Origin: Gonatopus flavifemur
Lineage: Eukaryota > Arthropoda > Insecta > Hymenoptera > Dryinidae
Direction: 5' to 3'
DNA: 64,000 bases
Assembly (NCBI GenBank): GCA_018340375.1
Contig: JAFFJZ010000001.1
Coordinates: 73,214,001 to 73,278,000, forward strand
A model generated the notes under the pieces. That model saw only the letters and a list, made by a program, of their open reading frames with translations. It searched no databases and was not told where the DNA came from. Positions 11,899 through 22,853 of this stretch are shown here, piece after piece. Position 1 is the first letter of the stretch. The number at the start of each line of letters is the position of its first letter. A program made the translations under genes and the position numbers.

Positions 11899-12188
11899 CC
11901 CAGTGAACAATATGTTATCATCAAGAAGTCTGGAAGATCTCCCAAATATGTGTGAGAGGTCAGATAGACCTTTCAGAAGGTAAACATAAAGGTATCAGAA
12001 TGTTATCAGATGCGTTGATTTCTGAGGAGACTAAGAGATTGTCAGAATGTTATCCCAATGAACTTTTTAAGAGGATTTTTTCTGAGATCTCAGAGAAAAG
12101 ATACCATTCGGATATCAGTATGATAACATCACCAGAGCTCTTGTAAAAGACCTCTTAAAGAGCTCGTCCTCTTATAAGTGTTTACTGG
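11899..12188. repeat. possible CCAGTGAAC-type inverted-repeat element
   Basis: CCCAGTGAACAATATGTTAT at the left is mirrored weakly by AGTGTTTACTGG at the right. GATGTTATC/GATAACATC words recur inside. The pairing is poor and the boundaries are uncertain. Confidence 0.3.
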
Positions 12189-12189
12189 A

Positions 12190-13032
12190 AAGGATTCAAA
12201 AATAATTCCATGTCAATGAAGAGTAAAATGAGTTGAAAGGACGCACTTTCCGGCTCTAATACAGTTTGGAATAATACATAAGATCTCATTCACTCAAGGA
12301 TAATATGAACTTCCACTTGGAATCTTCATATCTCTCTTCAGTGAACTAGGTTTAATCTATTATTCCTTACTGTAGCGAAGCAAGAAAGTGCGTTATCTCA
12401 CCCTGATTTACTGTAAATCAAGTTTAATACTCAGCATGTGAAGTCATACTGGTGAATTTTTTATATCAACAATGTATATGAGATTTCAACCAATTTTCAT
12501 CAATCGGACATACGATTTTAAGCGCATTTGCACAAAGAAAAACTTCCAGTACTCACATTGACATTGATTTTTTTGGCATTGTACATCTAACACCATTCAT
12601 TATAGAGAATCACTCAATTTCCTTTTTTTTTCCTATAATTGTCCCCCTTGAACCGACAATCGACACAATTCAGATCACTTTATAATTCCATGAAAAGAAT
12701 TAAAACTGATCTCCATTAACTACATTCCTTCAGTAACAAACATCAATTCGTTTTCAGCTTTGATACAATCTCCTTTGTCACATTTTCCTGACTTCCCGTT
12801 TATATGATATACTCGATTCCTCACCTCATTCTTTCCCTCTTTCCCTATTCAATGTTGATCCAAAGTTTACAGAACAATGTAACAAAGCAATCTTCAGAAT
12901 CAAAGCAGCCTTACATTACAATACTCAATTCTCCCCTGATCAATGAAATAATTCAATGGAATTCTAAAAAAAAATGTGAAAATGGCTGGTTCCAGGAGAA
13001 TGTAAGGGTGTGAAAAATCCTTTGATGGAGAA
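12190..13032. other. no gene recognised
   Basis: AT-rich DNA without repeats I can pair. It precedes the stomatin-like exon remnant, but no further exon of that gene was recognised here. Confidence 0.45.
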
Positions 13033-13190
13033 AGAATGCTGTCGTCCACATTTCATGGTAGCTGGGACAGCAGCTAGAAGCTAGAAGTGCTCAAGCCAAA
13101 GTGATTGCAACAGAAGGAGAAATCCAAGCTTCTGGAGCATTAAAGGAAAACAGTGATGTCATTTCTATGAGCCTTGGTTGCGCTGCAGGT
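13033..13190 (+). pseudogene. stomatin-family exon remnant with intact GT donor
   Basis: The forward translation at 13077-13172 reads EARSAQAKVIATEGEIQASG, then ALKENSDVIS. This matches the C-terminal helical part of stomatin/mec-2/podocin-type (SPFH) proteins, where a REARAKVIAAEGE-like block and a RALKEASDVI-like block occur. Stomatins are membrane-associated scaffold proteins that modulate ion channels. Upstream, a Met-Val-Ala-Gly run (from 13055) fits the preceding segment but in another frame, and TAG at 13059-13061 blocks the main frame, so a small indel lies near 13076. At the 3' end, GCGCTGCAG|GTAAGC (donor GT at 13189-13190) falls where the family continues Ala-Leu-Gln-Leu, but an extra T near 13178 shifts the frame. 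The splice site implies descent from a gene copy rather than a processed transcript. No other exons were recognised. It could also be a fast-evolving live exon or hold assembly errors. Confidence 0.5.
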
Positions 13191-13628
13191 AAGCAAAGAC
13201 ACGCATTCACCACAGTTCTTGTGAGCTCCATGCTTCTATACAGGCTACCACGATTGTCTGGTACGTTAATTAGGCGGGCATTGTTCGAATTCACTACCGC
13301 CTTATACCAGTGAAAAGCTGCAAAGTGAAAATGAAAAAAAAAAACGCAAGCTGAGAAAAATCCAAGAAAAGTAGCAGGAGAAAACTCACACACACTCTCG
13401 CGTTGATAGCGGGAATATCCATGAATGTTGAACAATATTTTGATGAAGGAATACTCTGTCATGGTTCATGTTCGAGTGAAAAGTTTCAGTTCTCTTTTTC
13501 ACTCAGGTTCGATATGCGTGCTAATTTGAATTGTTCGTTCAATATTGATAAGAAAAATTGTTGGAATCGATGGAACGGGTTTTTTTGAAACAATAAGGAA
13601 ACTGTACGGCTGGATCATTCACATCACA
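13191..13628. other. no further exon recognised
   Basis: Sequence after the stomatin-like donor. I looked for the continuation of the stomatin C-terminus (Leu-Arg-Tyr-type block) and did not find it. An A-rich tract lies at about 13330-13345. The 123-codon minus-strand frame at 13091-13462 is mostly a shadow of the forward exon and is not accepted. Confidence 0.4.
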
Positions 13629-13822
13629 TACACTGAGAAAACAGATACCTTGGAAAATACCATAATTTATGGATTTTTGGCGTTGGTCTGACCCGAGTCA
13701 AAATATTGATGTGACCGAACTTCTGGAAGTCCCAGCCATTATGGTACTCTTAGAGGTATCTTCACGTATATATTTTGACTCGGGTTTGACCAACGCCAAA
13801 AATCCATAAATTTTGTTCTCTA
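13629..13822. mobile_element. CACTGAGAAAA hairpin element, 43-bp inner arms
   Basis: The inner arms at 13664-13706 and 13770-13812 are near-perfect inverse copies: left TTTATGGATTTTTGGCGTTG then GTCTGACCCGAGTCAAAATA, right TATTTTGACTCGGGTTTGAC then CAACGCCAAAAATCCATAAA. The outer ends TACACTGAGAAAAC and GTTCTCTA are a weaker pair. There is no coding capacity. Confidence 0.75.
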
Positions 13823-15023
13823 CACGTGAAATTATGCCTGCAGAAAGATCTTCAGAAATCCTACAATTCGTGGTGGGAATTAAATAAAGTCTAGCACTTT
13901 TGGACATTTTTCAAGACAAATAATTTTATCCCGCACAATATAGGTCCACTTTTCAATAAATTATGGGAATTTCCACCAAAGACTTCACCCCGCGTGGGAT
14001 TGATGATGTAGATGACTTTCATAATAATCCCAACGAACATAAATAACAATTCTCAAATTAAGTTTGAGATTTGAAAGAGAACAACGCATACATCGACATC
14101 CGAAAATATTAATCAACTTATTTCGAATGACAATTCACTGATAATATGCTTCCGAATGACAAGAATAATATGAACTTCGAACATCTTCAAACCCCGCACA
14201 CCCGATGCAATAACATTCTTTTCAAGTATCTCCGTGTAAAAAGGAATGGATTCTGTTATTTTTAAAATGACCGTTATCTTCTTGCCTCTTCAGTGAATGT
14301 AGTGATACATCCTGTATTTTTTCGTCTTGTTTCTTTTTGTTTTTCAGAACTTGCATCAACTGAGCTAACTGGACGCGACAACAGCCGGGCCTCCGTTGTA
14401 GAAATATAAAGTTACGGCACCTGCGGCAACTAACTCAACACAACATCCATCTAGAATATACCGTGAAGCGTGACCATAAAATACCAGTTTCATGTTACGT
14501 GAGCGTAATTTGTAACAATTTCATGGGATAAAACGTCAAACTTTTCATCGTGCGCTTTATACAGAACTATTCAACCGTTGAATTAAAAGAGATGATATCC
14601 TGATGGATGAGTATACACGAATACCAATAATTTGTATGAACCACGTTTGATTTCGAATTCTTTCGTTCTTGCGCGTACTCGTGTTAAACGAGTGAAATTG
14701 TACATTCTCCAAACGATAATGGATTTCCTGCACGTGCGTGTGGGATAATAGGAAAATCACCAGGTTTTCATTGTTTTTTGAGGAAGATTGTACCCGTAAT
14801 CTCCATGTTGTTGATGGCATGGATTGTGGAGAAAATCATTTCGCCTGTACTGAAAAAAAATTTTGTTGAATTCATAAAACAGTCTGTAAAATTCGAAGAA
14901 TCCTCAATGTTAGCTTCATGCTGGCACGTTCAGAGAACAATCATCCAAAGCTTGATTATGGATGATCAGTTATAAAATAAGTAAGAAACCCTGATTTGAA
15001 AGTAGAAAGTGAAAAATCAATAA
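13823..15023. other. no gene recognised
   Basis: AT-rich DNA with overlapping short frames on both strands at about 14557-14975, which show no known domain and no matching splice signals. No repeat pairing was seen. Confidence 0.45.
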
Positions 15024-15286
15024 TACACTAAGAAAAAAACCTTGTAAAATTTACATCTTATTGAGTAAAATATAAGGATGATTTAGAATTGAGTGCAAAT
15101 GATCACAATTTTAATTGATTTTCCAACAACGCATGTGAAGTATACCACACCTGATGTGACATATACCATAGCTGAAGTGCATCTTACTTCCCTTGTGGTG
15201 AAATTAGCTAAAATTGTATATTTTTAAATCGTCCACATATTTACTTAACAAGAGGTAAATTTGACAACTTTTTTTTCTCTGTGTAT
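15024..15286. mobile_element. CACTGAGAAAA-type palindromic MITE
   Basis: The left end TACACTAAGAAAAAAACCTT and following GTAAAATTTACATCTTATTG pair with the right arm, AACAAGAGGTAAATTTGACA then ACTTTTTTTTCTCTGTGTA. The arms are about 45 bases and the centre is AT-rich and non-coding. Confidence 0.65.
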
Positions 15287-17350
15287 TGAATTTGTCGACA
15301 TGAATGTATGAACAATTTTTATGCCAATATTCTTCATCGTTCTTTTCACTAACCGAACAATATACCGACAGTCAAACTGCTTGTACGAGCAGATCCGAAT
15401 GTTTTATCATGTTTTTCTACGTGATGTACTTTGATACATGTGCGTGCTCCGAGGATGCGAATGTACGTGTTAGTTAATGGAAAAAAATTACGAAATAATG
15501 GGCTGGAAGTTCACAATGTTTTATGACATGGAAAAAATTGAAATCCTGACATTTCAATAATAAATGGATCAATTTCACTAGAAAATATCGCAATCATTTA
15601 TTCATGGCAGTTCATGGGAATGTTTATACATTCGCAATGTTCTCGATATACCGCAATACATCGATGATCTTAAACAAACATTAATCTTGAAATATTACAG
15701 AAAAAGTATCTCTTCCTTGTAACGTAACGTAACAGTTCCTTGGCAACGTTCTCTTATCGTTCAGAGAAGAAAATACAATAACCTCATCTATTGAAATTTG
15801 CAAGAAAATCCATTCACATCTCGCGGTATTCAGCTGATTTCCACGCAGGATGAATGATTATATCGTTCGTTGTATTACCAAGATCATTCCATACTTTTGC
15901 AAGAATCGTGAAAAGAAGTCAGAAGATAGAAAAAGTCATGTTTATAAGTAACGGGATTTGTATAATTAATTAATGCTACCCCTCTGTGTACACACTTATC
16001 AACGTGCCTGGAAGAACTTTTAAACTGTGAGAAATCTTCAGTATCGTGATAAGAATTACGACAATATAAGAAAAGAATACAATCCAGAACAAAGATAGAT
16101 GAACAATACACCTTGCAATCGTATGGTTCTTCATGGAACGTCTTCTTTTCTTAGATTCAACGTTGTATGTTTTCTCATGAAAACACGTTGTATGTACGGG
16201 TTACAACAATAACGTTCCTTTTCGATTTATTAGAAGCCCGGAAATGAATTCTCACTGCGAACATAGAATGCATTTATAACGAAAACTCCTTTCTTTTGTA
16301 TTCTTATGTCAAGAATAACATTCCAGGCAGGAAAACGAGAACAATCAACTAAAATAACTCATATCAAGTTGCAACATTACGTTAGGAGGAGAAAATTCAT
16401 AAGAAGTTTCAAGCTTCGTTTGATGTTGTAAAAAGTATATTGCATATATATTCTTCCTGTGACAATTCATGCATCCACTCAATTATGACAGTTGCTAATA
16501 AATCCCTCAAGATATGATGAAAGATCATAGCATCTAAATATTTCAACTTCACACGAATGTGAGTACTGGAGGATTGTTTTGTTCAAGAATTCATTTCAAA
16601 GATTTCTCATGGGGGATTGAATATTTGAAAGGAATTCACGAGTTCGATGTCAAAGAGAGATATGAAAATCATGCATTTAAGGCGAGTCGAATCCTAACGT
16701 TGACTAGTAGTAGTATTTCAGGTTTGACAACAACGGATGTTCGTATGCTGTACACGGCTCATGTATTCCATTGGATAGAGAAGACGAATTTGTTTCTATT
16801 GGATACGAACGTTATAGGAGCTTCGAATGAGATGAACAAATCTTTGATAATTAAACAAATATCAGAAAGATAAGAAAACAATGTGGGTGAAGGTCGAATC
16901 ATTTATTGAAACGAATTAGTAATCGAATAGTCAACTGTTGAAGACCCAAAATTTTGCAGTACTTTTTTTGAGCGATGTTTTCAATTCTGAGGAGTTGATT
17001 TCGAAAGTCAAATAACGATCACTCATCAGATTTCATGGGTTTGAATTTTCATTTCGTTTTTATAAACGATTTGAACTTCAGCCACATAAAAAAAATGAAG
17101 TTGAAGAATAGATGCAAGGATCATATGAGATTTCTACAACTAGCATAGGACAAGTACTAAGTTTTTAGAACATATTCATCAATTCTTCTCTTCACCTCTG
17201 AGTGATGTATGCGTTGAAGGAAAATCGAACTGTGGCCCATGTGGGAATAGCCAGAGTTGACAGATGGCGCGGTACACGGAAAGACCGGGTCTATTATTAT
17301 TTAGAGAAATGACTGTGAATTTAGGGAAAACGAGGATCGCTGAAAAATAC
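15287..17350. other. no gene recognised
   Basis: AT-rich DNA. A 104-codon forward frame ends at 16873 but begins with GTG, shows no known motif and has no promoter or splice context I can defend. No tandem repeat or paired element end was found. Confidence 0.4.
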
Positions 17351-18266
17351 TCGTAGTCAGCCTACCAAAAATTCGTAGTCACAATATTAACAGTTGATAG
17401 TTTCATTTGTATTTTTAACAGTGAAACTATCAATTCCCAGGTAGGAAGTAACAAATGGCCCAAACTTGGCCCGATCTTGGCCCAATTATGACTAATATTG
17501 TGCCAGAACCCATGAGAAAAAGTGGCCCAAGCTTGGTGAAAGCTTGGGATGATAACCTCGTGCCAGGCTTGGTACTCAATATTGGGCCAGAATGCAATGC
17601 CAAGCATGGCCCAATGTCTCATGGTAAATGTATTATGAGTATTTTGGAGCTTGGCTCATACGATTAAACCGGACCTGGCCCAAGTTGTGTATATTAATTA
17701 ACTTTTGCCATGCTTCAAGCTGATTCTTCAAACATACTTCTTGGAGAAAAAAATCACGTCATTTTTCATGCCATCCCTGCTAAAAACTTCTCATAGAAAA
17801 CGATAAGATTGTTAGCAGGGATATCGGTACAACTCTGTAAAAATCACAAACATGGAGATGTGGTGTAGATTCTCAAATAACAAATGGTTCAATATTGGGC
17901 CGATACCGGTTCACCATGCTTGGCAGCTTAATGTTTTGCCAATCTTCAACCACTTGTTGTATAGGCATTCCTTATGAAACATGGTGCGGGTTCTCAAATA
18001 ACAAACGGTTTTATATTGGGTTGATATTGGTTCGCCATGTTTGGCAGCCCAATATTTTGCCAAACTTGCACCAGTCGTCTTATTGGCATTTCCTATGAAA
18101 CCCGGTATGGTTTTTAGAATGAACAAGAGTTGTATATTGGACCAATATTGGTTCGCGATGCTTGGCAGCCCAGTATTCTGCCAAGCATGGGCCAGTTGTC
18201 AATATTGGCATTTCCTACCTGGGTTGTTAATACATCGACTACGAATTTTTAGTAGACTCACTACGA
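17351..18266. mobile_element. TCGTAGTC-TIR element with TTGGCCCA-rich interior
   Basis: The left end TCGTAGTCAGCCTACCAAAA then ATTCGTAGTC is the inverse of the right block GACTACGAATTTTTAGTAGA then CTCACTACGA, giving about 33-bp TIRs. Inside, CCCAGGTAGGAA (17437-17448) and TTCCTACCTGGG (18218-18229) form a second inverted pair, so two elements may be nested. A perfect 12-bp stem (TTGATAGTTTCA, 17394-17405, with its inverse at 17422-17433) lies near the left end. The left half repeats words such as TTGGCCCA and CAAGCTTGG; the right half holds the tandem array listed separately. There is no transposase. Confidence 0.65.
17871..18222 (+). repeat. three-copy 121-bp tandem array
   Basis: Units begin near 17871, 17992 and 18112. 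Each has an A-rich start (TCTCAAATAACAAA in the first two, degraded in the third), then TATTGG, a GGTTCRCCATG-like block, CTTGGCAGC, TATTTTGCCAA, and ends with GGCATTCCTTATGAAA or TTTCCTATGAAA. Units one and two are clearly alike; the third is more diverged and slightly shorter. The array lies inside the 17351-18266 element. Confidence 0.75.
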
Positions 18267-18820
18267 ATCACGGCTCACATGTGGGTCGGTCAGGTGGCTA
18301 ATTGGGATGCTTCGTCGCGAGGGAACGGTCTACTCCATTTGATGATGTGACTGATTTAGTGAAATCAGGAACTGAGAATGGGGGTTCTTCCAAGTCTGTC
18401 ATCGAACGTAAGACCTGGGTCGGTGCCCTTTGCAACCGTGGTTTGACAGCTCGCGAGCTGAACGAGGGGATTTCGGCGTCACCGGTCTCCGGTGACTGAA
18501 CTGCGCGTTGTACAGTTCGGGTGCCTCGCCTGCATAGCGAAGTAGGGTTTAGAAAGGACCCGCCGCAACCAGTAGGGGAACTGGACTGAGGATACTTAGA
18601 AAGGGCCGAACTGGTAGGTCAACCCAAGGGATCAGCCGCGCTGGCTGGACGTATTCCGGCTCCAAACTCCACGGGGAGTCGGTGCGGGTAAACCTTAGGA
18701 CAGGTATCGCACCGATAACTTATCAGAAGGGGTGCTCCACCCTTCTCTCGGAGTACTGGCAACTCGGGCAACAGTACTCAGCCAGGAGCGGCGCGTGTTT
18801 CCATTTCGACATGGAACTTT
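18267..18820 (+). other. GC-rich island of unknown origin
   Basis: About 550 bases are clearly richer in G and C than everything around them (for example GGGATTTCGGCGTCACCGGT and GGAGCGGCGCGTGTTTCC). A 65-codon frame starting at ATG 18306-18308 or the near-start at 18302 ends at 18499, with a basic and polar composition but no domain I recognise. TGGCTAATTGGG (18294-18305) resembles a Pol III A box, but no B box at proper spacing follows. It could be the 5' end of a non-LTR retrotransposon, a SINE, or a fragment of a host gene. It ends abruptly at AT-rich DNA and is followed within 45 bp by the nested cluster. Confidence 0.4.
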
Positions 18821-18985
18821 ATAATTAATCAAACCACTTTTTCGTGATAATAATCAGGTACACTGAGAAAAAGGTTTATTTATAGTTAACAAGCGTATAT
18901 CTGCTTGATTCGGAATAAATATCAATTCCATGGAAATCTTTCATGACTCTGTCAAGTCTCATTCATTTAACTCATTAACTATTAA

Positions 18986-19759
18986 CCCTTGTTTAACACA
19001 CTGGGGTCAAATAAACCCCAGCCCCATTTAACCTCAATTTCATGCGTCTTCATCCAAAGTCACAGGGTTCAAAGCGACATCTGTCAACAGCCAAAAGATG
19101 CCACTACTTTCTGGCGCAGTACCATTTCGGTGGACCCATTAGCCTGGCTGCACCAGTTATTGAAAGTTGTAAACTGAATATTTTTGATGAAAACATATAG
19201 TTCATTTTTCCACAAATTTCTCAGTACGAATATTTTTCCATCAGCAGCCATTGGAGGACTGACTTCTTCCTCAAAGAGTGACATTCCAGGAGTATGATGT
19301 CCAATTTTCAGCTCAAGATATTGAAAAATAATGAAATTATGAATTTTATTGCGAAAACAGTCGCTTTCCCATTTTTCTTTTCATATTTCATTTTTTTAGT
19401 ATACTTAAATTTGATTATTGGCTGTATAATCTGGAAGATTTTTTGGAGTAAACTTTAAATAAGTTCTAAAAAAATTGACAAGCGGGAATAATCGATAGTT
19501 CATTGTTTATAACAATTTTTATCACTGGGGTGGATATCACCCCAGTGTGGCAAGTATGTACAGCAGCGTTCAAATTAATTGGAACACCAGGGAAATTACT
19601 ACAATTTTCACATGACACACAGTTTATTGACCAAAAAAGTTCTTGAAAACCCAGGTAGCAGTGGTGCCAACTGTCGTACAGCAGATAGAGCACAATTCAT
19701 CTGGTGTTCCAATTAATTTGAGCGCTACTGTAACTTCTGTGAAGTGTGGTGAACAAGGG
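18986..19759. mobile_element. piggyBac-like non-autonomous element, TTAA duplication
   Basis: It is flanked by TTAA on both sides (18982-18985 and 19760-19763). The ends are CCCTTGTTTAACACACTGGG and the inverse CACACTTC-side GTGTGGTGAACAAGGG. The CCC...GGG ends, the TTAA duplication and the subterminal CACTGGGGT words (also the palindrome CACTGGGGTGGATATCACCC starting 19524) are typical of piggyBac-type elements. No transposase frame is present in the 774 bp. It contains the Tc1-like miniature at 19561-19730, so that insertion is younger. Confidence 0.82.
19561..19730. mobile_element. Tc1/mariner-like miniature element, TA duplication
   Basis: The ends CAGCAGCGTTCAAATTAATT then GGAACACCAG pair with CTGGTGTTCC then AATTAATTTGAGCGCTACTG, and TA flanks both sides (19559-19560, 19731-19732). 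At 170 bp with ~30-bp TIRs it has no coding room. The end sequence style CAGNNGCG...AATTGGAACACC is what Tc1-type elements show. It is nested within the piggyBac-like element. Confidence 0.85.
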
Positions 19760-19793
19760 TTAAAAAACGTTTATTTCTACTGAATATTCCAGA

Positions 19794-20077
19794 CAGAACA
19801 AATGATAATTTTGAATTCACAAAAACTTCTAAAAGAACTTCTTGAACAGTCCCCGTTATGACAGTAAAAATGAATTCAATATGAACTCAATGAATTCAAA
19901 ATGCATACATGTTGAATGCCTCAATAGTTCTTTATGAATTCGTGATATGAATTCTTTCTGAAGATTAAGTTATTCATCAAGAGTTCATTTTGAATTCAAA
20001 CTATTCGTAATGAATTCATGTTTACTGTTTCAACGGGAGCTCTTTGCGGGGACTTTTGTGCTGTATGGAATCACTTA
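19794..20077 (+). mobile_element. CCAKACAG-type MITE, copy A
   Basis: The ends CCAGACAGAACAAATGATAA and GGGGACTTTTGTGCTGTATGG are inverse-like. The interior is made of GAATTCAAAATGAATTC words. The copy at 56845-57125 is the same family in opposite orientation: both share CTTGAACAGTCCCCGTTATG, CGGGAGCTCTTTG and GTGCTGTATGG at matching positions. It lies inside the 18859-20160 element. Confidence 0.7.
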
Positions 20078-20160
20078 CATATTCGATTCAAACGGATATT
20101 GATTCCCCCAAAAGCAAATATACGTTTGTTAACTATAAATAAACCACAAATAACGAAGTA

Positions 20161-22577
20161 TAAATATTGAAGTCAAGAGCAGAGGTTTCCCGAATTGTCA
20201 TCAAATCTGAAAAATAAAATTCTCCTGGAGTAAATTTTCATAATTGTTGAGATGAATAATATTCTCTTGAATGAATTAATTTCTCACATTCCATGATTAA
20301 TATGTTCCTTTCAAAATGGAATTCACTAAGCAAACTCTCAAGTATTTCAGGGACAATTTTTCATGTAGGTATTTAACGAGGATGCCATGCAAAAAGGTAA
20401 CATTATCATATATTAAAGAGCCCTTTGACTCTTTCTTCCTTTCTTGTCCCTTGCGTATGTATTCATTGTGCAATGGGAGAGGCATGCCTCAAGTGTGAGT
20501 TTCAATGGGAAAACGAGTATGCATTCAGGTCATACAATAACTTTAGTCAGTAATCCTTTGCACAGTTAACCACACCCTTGGACAGGGGAATAATAGCAGC
20601 TAATTAAACTGCTTGCCAATAATCTAAAATATTGAAAAGTACAGATAAATGAAATAGTTCTTTTGTCAGCAAAGATTTTCAACTCAGCATATAATTGTAA
20701 AAAATATCTCATTGAGTTGTTTGTTTTTTTTTTTTGCGAAAACTTAGGTGACTTTGGTGAACCTCGTCTATTATGAGAGACGTTTTAATTATAAAATTTG
20801 GAAAATAATCATTTCTTACTATATGCCTTCAAGTTACTTCGGTGGATCTTTCAAACTTCCTAAACACTGCACAAACACAGGCACATTTTCAAGAAAAAAT
20901 TACTCAACATGTGCTAATGAATTGGGCTCTGACCTGCTGAAACTTGGCACGAATAATTTCACCAAGTTTGGCCTGGACTTGGAAAGAATAAAATTAGGCC
21001 CAGCTTAGACCAATGGTTTTGCGAAACTCGGTCCCAATGATTAACCAACCATTGATCATTACGGGATTAGCGGAATCGTTTTTAGCCAATGTTTACACCT
21101 GGTACATGTGCCGACCCTGGAAGAAGCTCGAAGTTTTCCTCAGATTTGTCAATACCTCATAAAATGTGAAGTTCGGGAGAGGGTACCATCATGCTTCCAT
21201 TCAGAATAAAAATTACCAACAAAATATTGGAAGTTTCTTTTCTTGTATCTTTGAAATCAGATTCTTCACTCCGTTCCAGAATGAATGGAAGTTCTTTGGA
21301 ATCCATTTTGTTGATGGATGAAAATTCCATTCTATTCACGGGGTTGCATCTGGATAAAAAATTATTAAATAAATACTGTTGGTCATAAATTACTGTTGAT
21401 TGTTCGATATATGTATTCGTTTGATGTGGTTGAAGAGCAGGGAAAATCAATGAAAGAGTAATCGAAACTGTCTTCTGATTAATTCAAAGCATAAATTGAA
21501 GTTCATCACCGTCCCGACCTGTCTTTTACTTTTGTTGACTGTTATCGAATAGAGTGTCTGGAATGAATTTCGTTTATTGTCACAAAATCAAACACTTCTT
21601 TTGTAGTAGATCTCTTTTATGCCGTCTCTTCCACGTATTCGAACGTTTGGGTTCATTCATTGTGGAGAGCCTACACTGAAAAAATAAACCATCCAAATTT
21701 TTGTTGACTTTTCATGTCTGGTTTGAACGAAGCACAAATTCGAGAAGATATCGTATACCGGATTGCAATATTTCATTCGTTGATTTTTTCTATTATTTGA
21801 ACAATAAAAATGAAAAATGAATTCCATTTAATCAATTAATACGATCTTCTAATACCATACAATTTGAGATGGAATCAACTTCCCCTGATGTATAATGACG
21901 AATAATTGGAACTGAGTTATGAGAGGATTATGAAATCCCCTCAATCACAAATCAACATAAATATGATGAATTTTATTTCATCTAAAACCAGGTATCGAAA
22001 TATCCTTCAGAAACCCTCACATAAATTGGAACAAAGTTTGCAGATTGAAATTAACGCAATTTCCCAATAACAGGGGTTCATGAATCGATGGGCTAAGGGT
22101 GACGAACCGAATGAAGAACGTACTGATATACGACTTACCAAGTTGTAATCCGTTCACGAACTGTTTGCAAATTAGAATATGAAATAATGATCACTTCACG
22201 ATCCGTTCGCAAATTTGTTATCGAGTCATTGGCTCCCTCTCTCTACGGTGATATATAAGGGTTAGAATTATGTGAAAAGTTTCGGTATTTAATCGGATAA
22301 TAGTGGAAGATCAAATAAGATTTCTCAAGATCCAAAATTCCAATTATGGATCAAAAAGGATGATTAATTCCATAAACAAATTTATTCTGGAAAATCTTTT
22401 TAACCTTATTTATTCATACTTCCTTCGGAATGCTTTACTCGTTCGTCCTGTTGTGAAAAATGAAAAATTACACAACACTTTGGAACTTTTATGAATGGTT
22501 CTATCAGGTATCTTGAGTTCAAGGTTGAATAGTAGACAAGGTAGAAGAATTTTACCCTCACATCGGGTGTGATACTA
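20161..22577. other. no gene; small repeat fragments
   Basis: AT-rich DNA. A fragment of the TTGGCCCA-word type lies at about 20920-21010 (CACCAAGTTTGGCCTGGACT). A lone CACTGAAAAAAT end sits near 21672. Small frames at 21157-21450 (minus, 97 codons) and elsewhere show no recognisable domain. Confidence 0.4.
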
Positions 22578-22853
22578 TACTCTCTAAAATCTTTCGAGTG
22601 AGATTTCACTCTTTAGCCAGCCAGAAGTGAGCCTGTCGAATTTTCGAGTGAAATTTCCACTCTTTTAGAGTGATATTCTAAGGTTTGAGGTTAGAAATTC
22701 ACAACCATTTCGACGCTAGAGTGAATTTTTCACTCTCAAAGGGTGAGAGGTCACTCGAAACGAGTGAAAATTCCACTCGAAGCGGACAGGCTCACTTCTG
22801 ACACTTGGTGGAGTGAAACGTGCGATTTTTCACTCTTTCAGATTTAGAGAGTA
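22578..22853. mobile_element. GAGTGAAA-word palindromic MITE, TA duplication
   Basis: The ends CTCTCTAAAATCTTTCGAGT and CAGATTTAGAGAG are flanked by TA (22578-22579 and 22852-22853). Subterminal AGCCAGAAGTGAGCCTGTCG pairs with GACAGGCTCACTTCTGACA. The interior is built almost wholly from the word GAGTGAAA(A)TTT and its inverse. Confidence 0.8.

Larger units (their letters stand above)
18859..20160. mobile_element. CACTGAGAAAA-type long-TIR element, host of nested insertions
   Basis: The left arm at 18873-18906 (GGTTTATTTATAGTTAACAA then GCGTATATCTGCTT) and the right arm at 20112-20145 are inverse copies with two mismatches in 34. Weaker pairing reaches the outer ends (TACACTGAG at 18859) and inward past GGAATAAATATCAATTCC. 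The centre is occupied by a piggyBac-like element (18986-19759) and a CCAGACAG element (19794-20077), so the original element was probably only about 240 bp. Confidence 0.75.

Noticed and set aside
13091..13462. 123-codon minus-strand frame
   Set aside because: It covers the stomatin-like forward exon remnant in antisense and shows no motif; it is best seen as a shadow.
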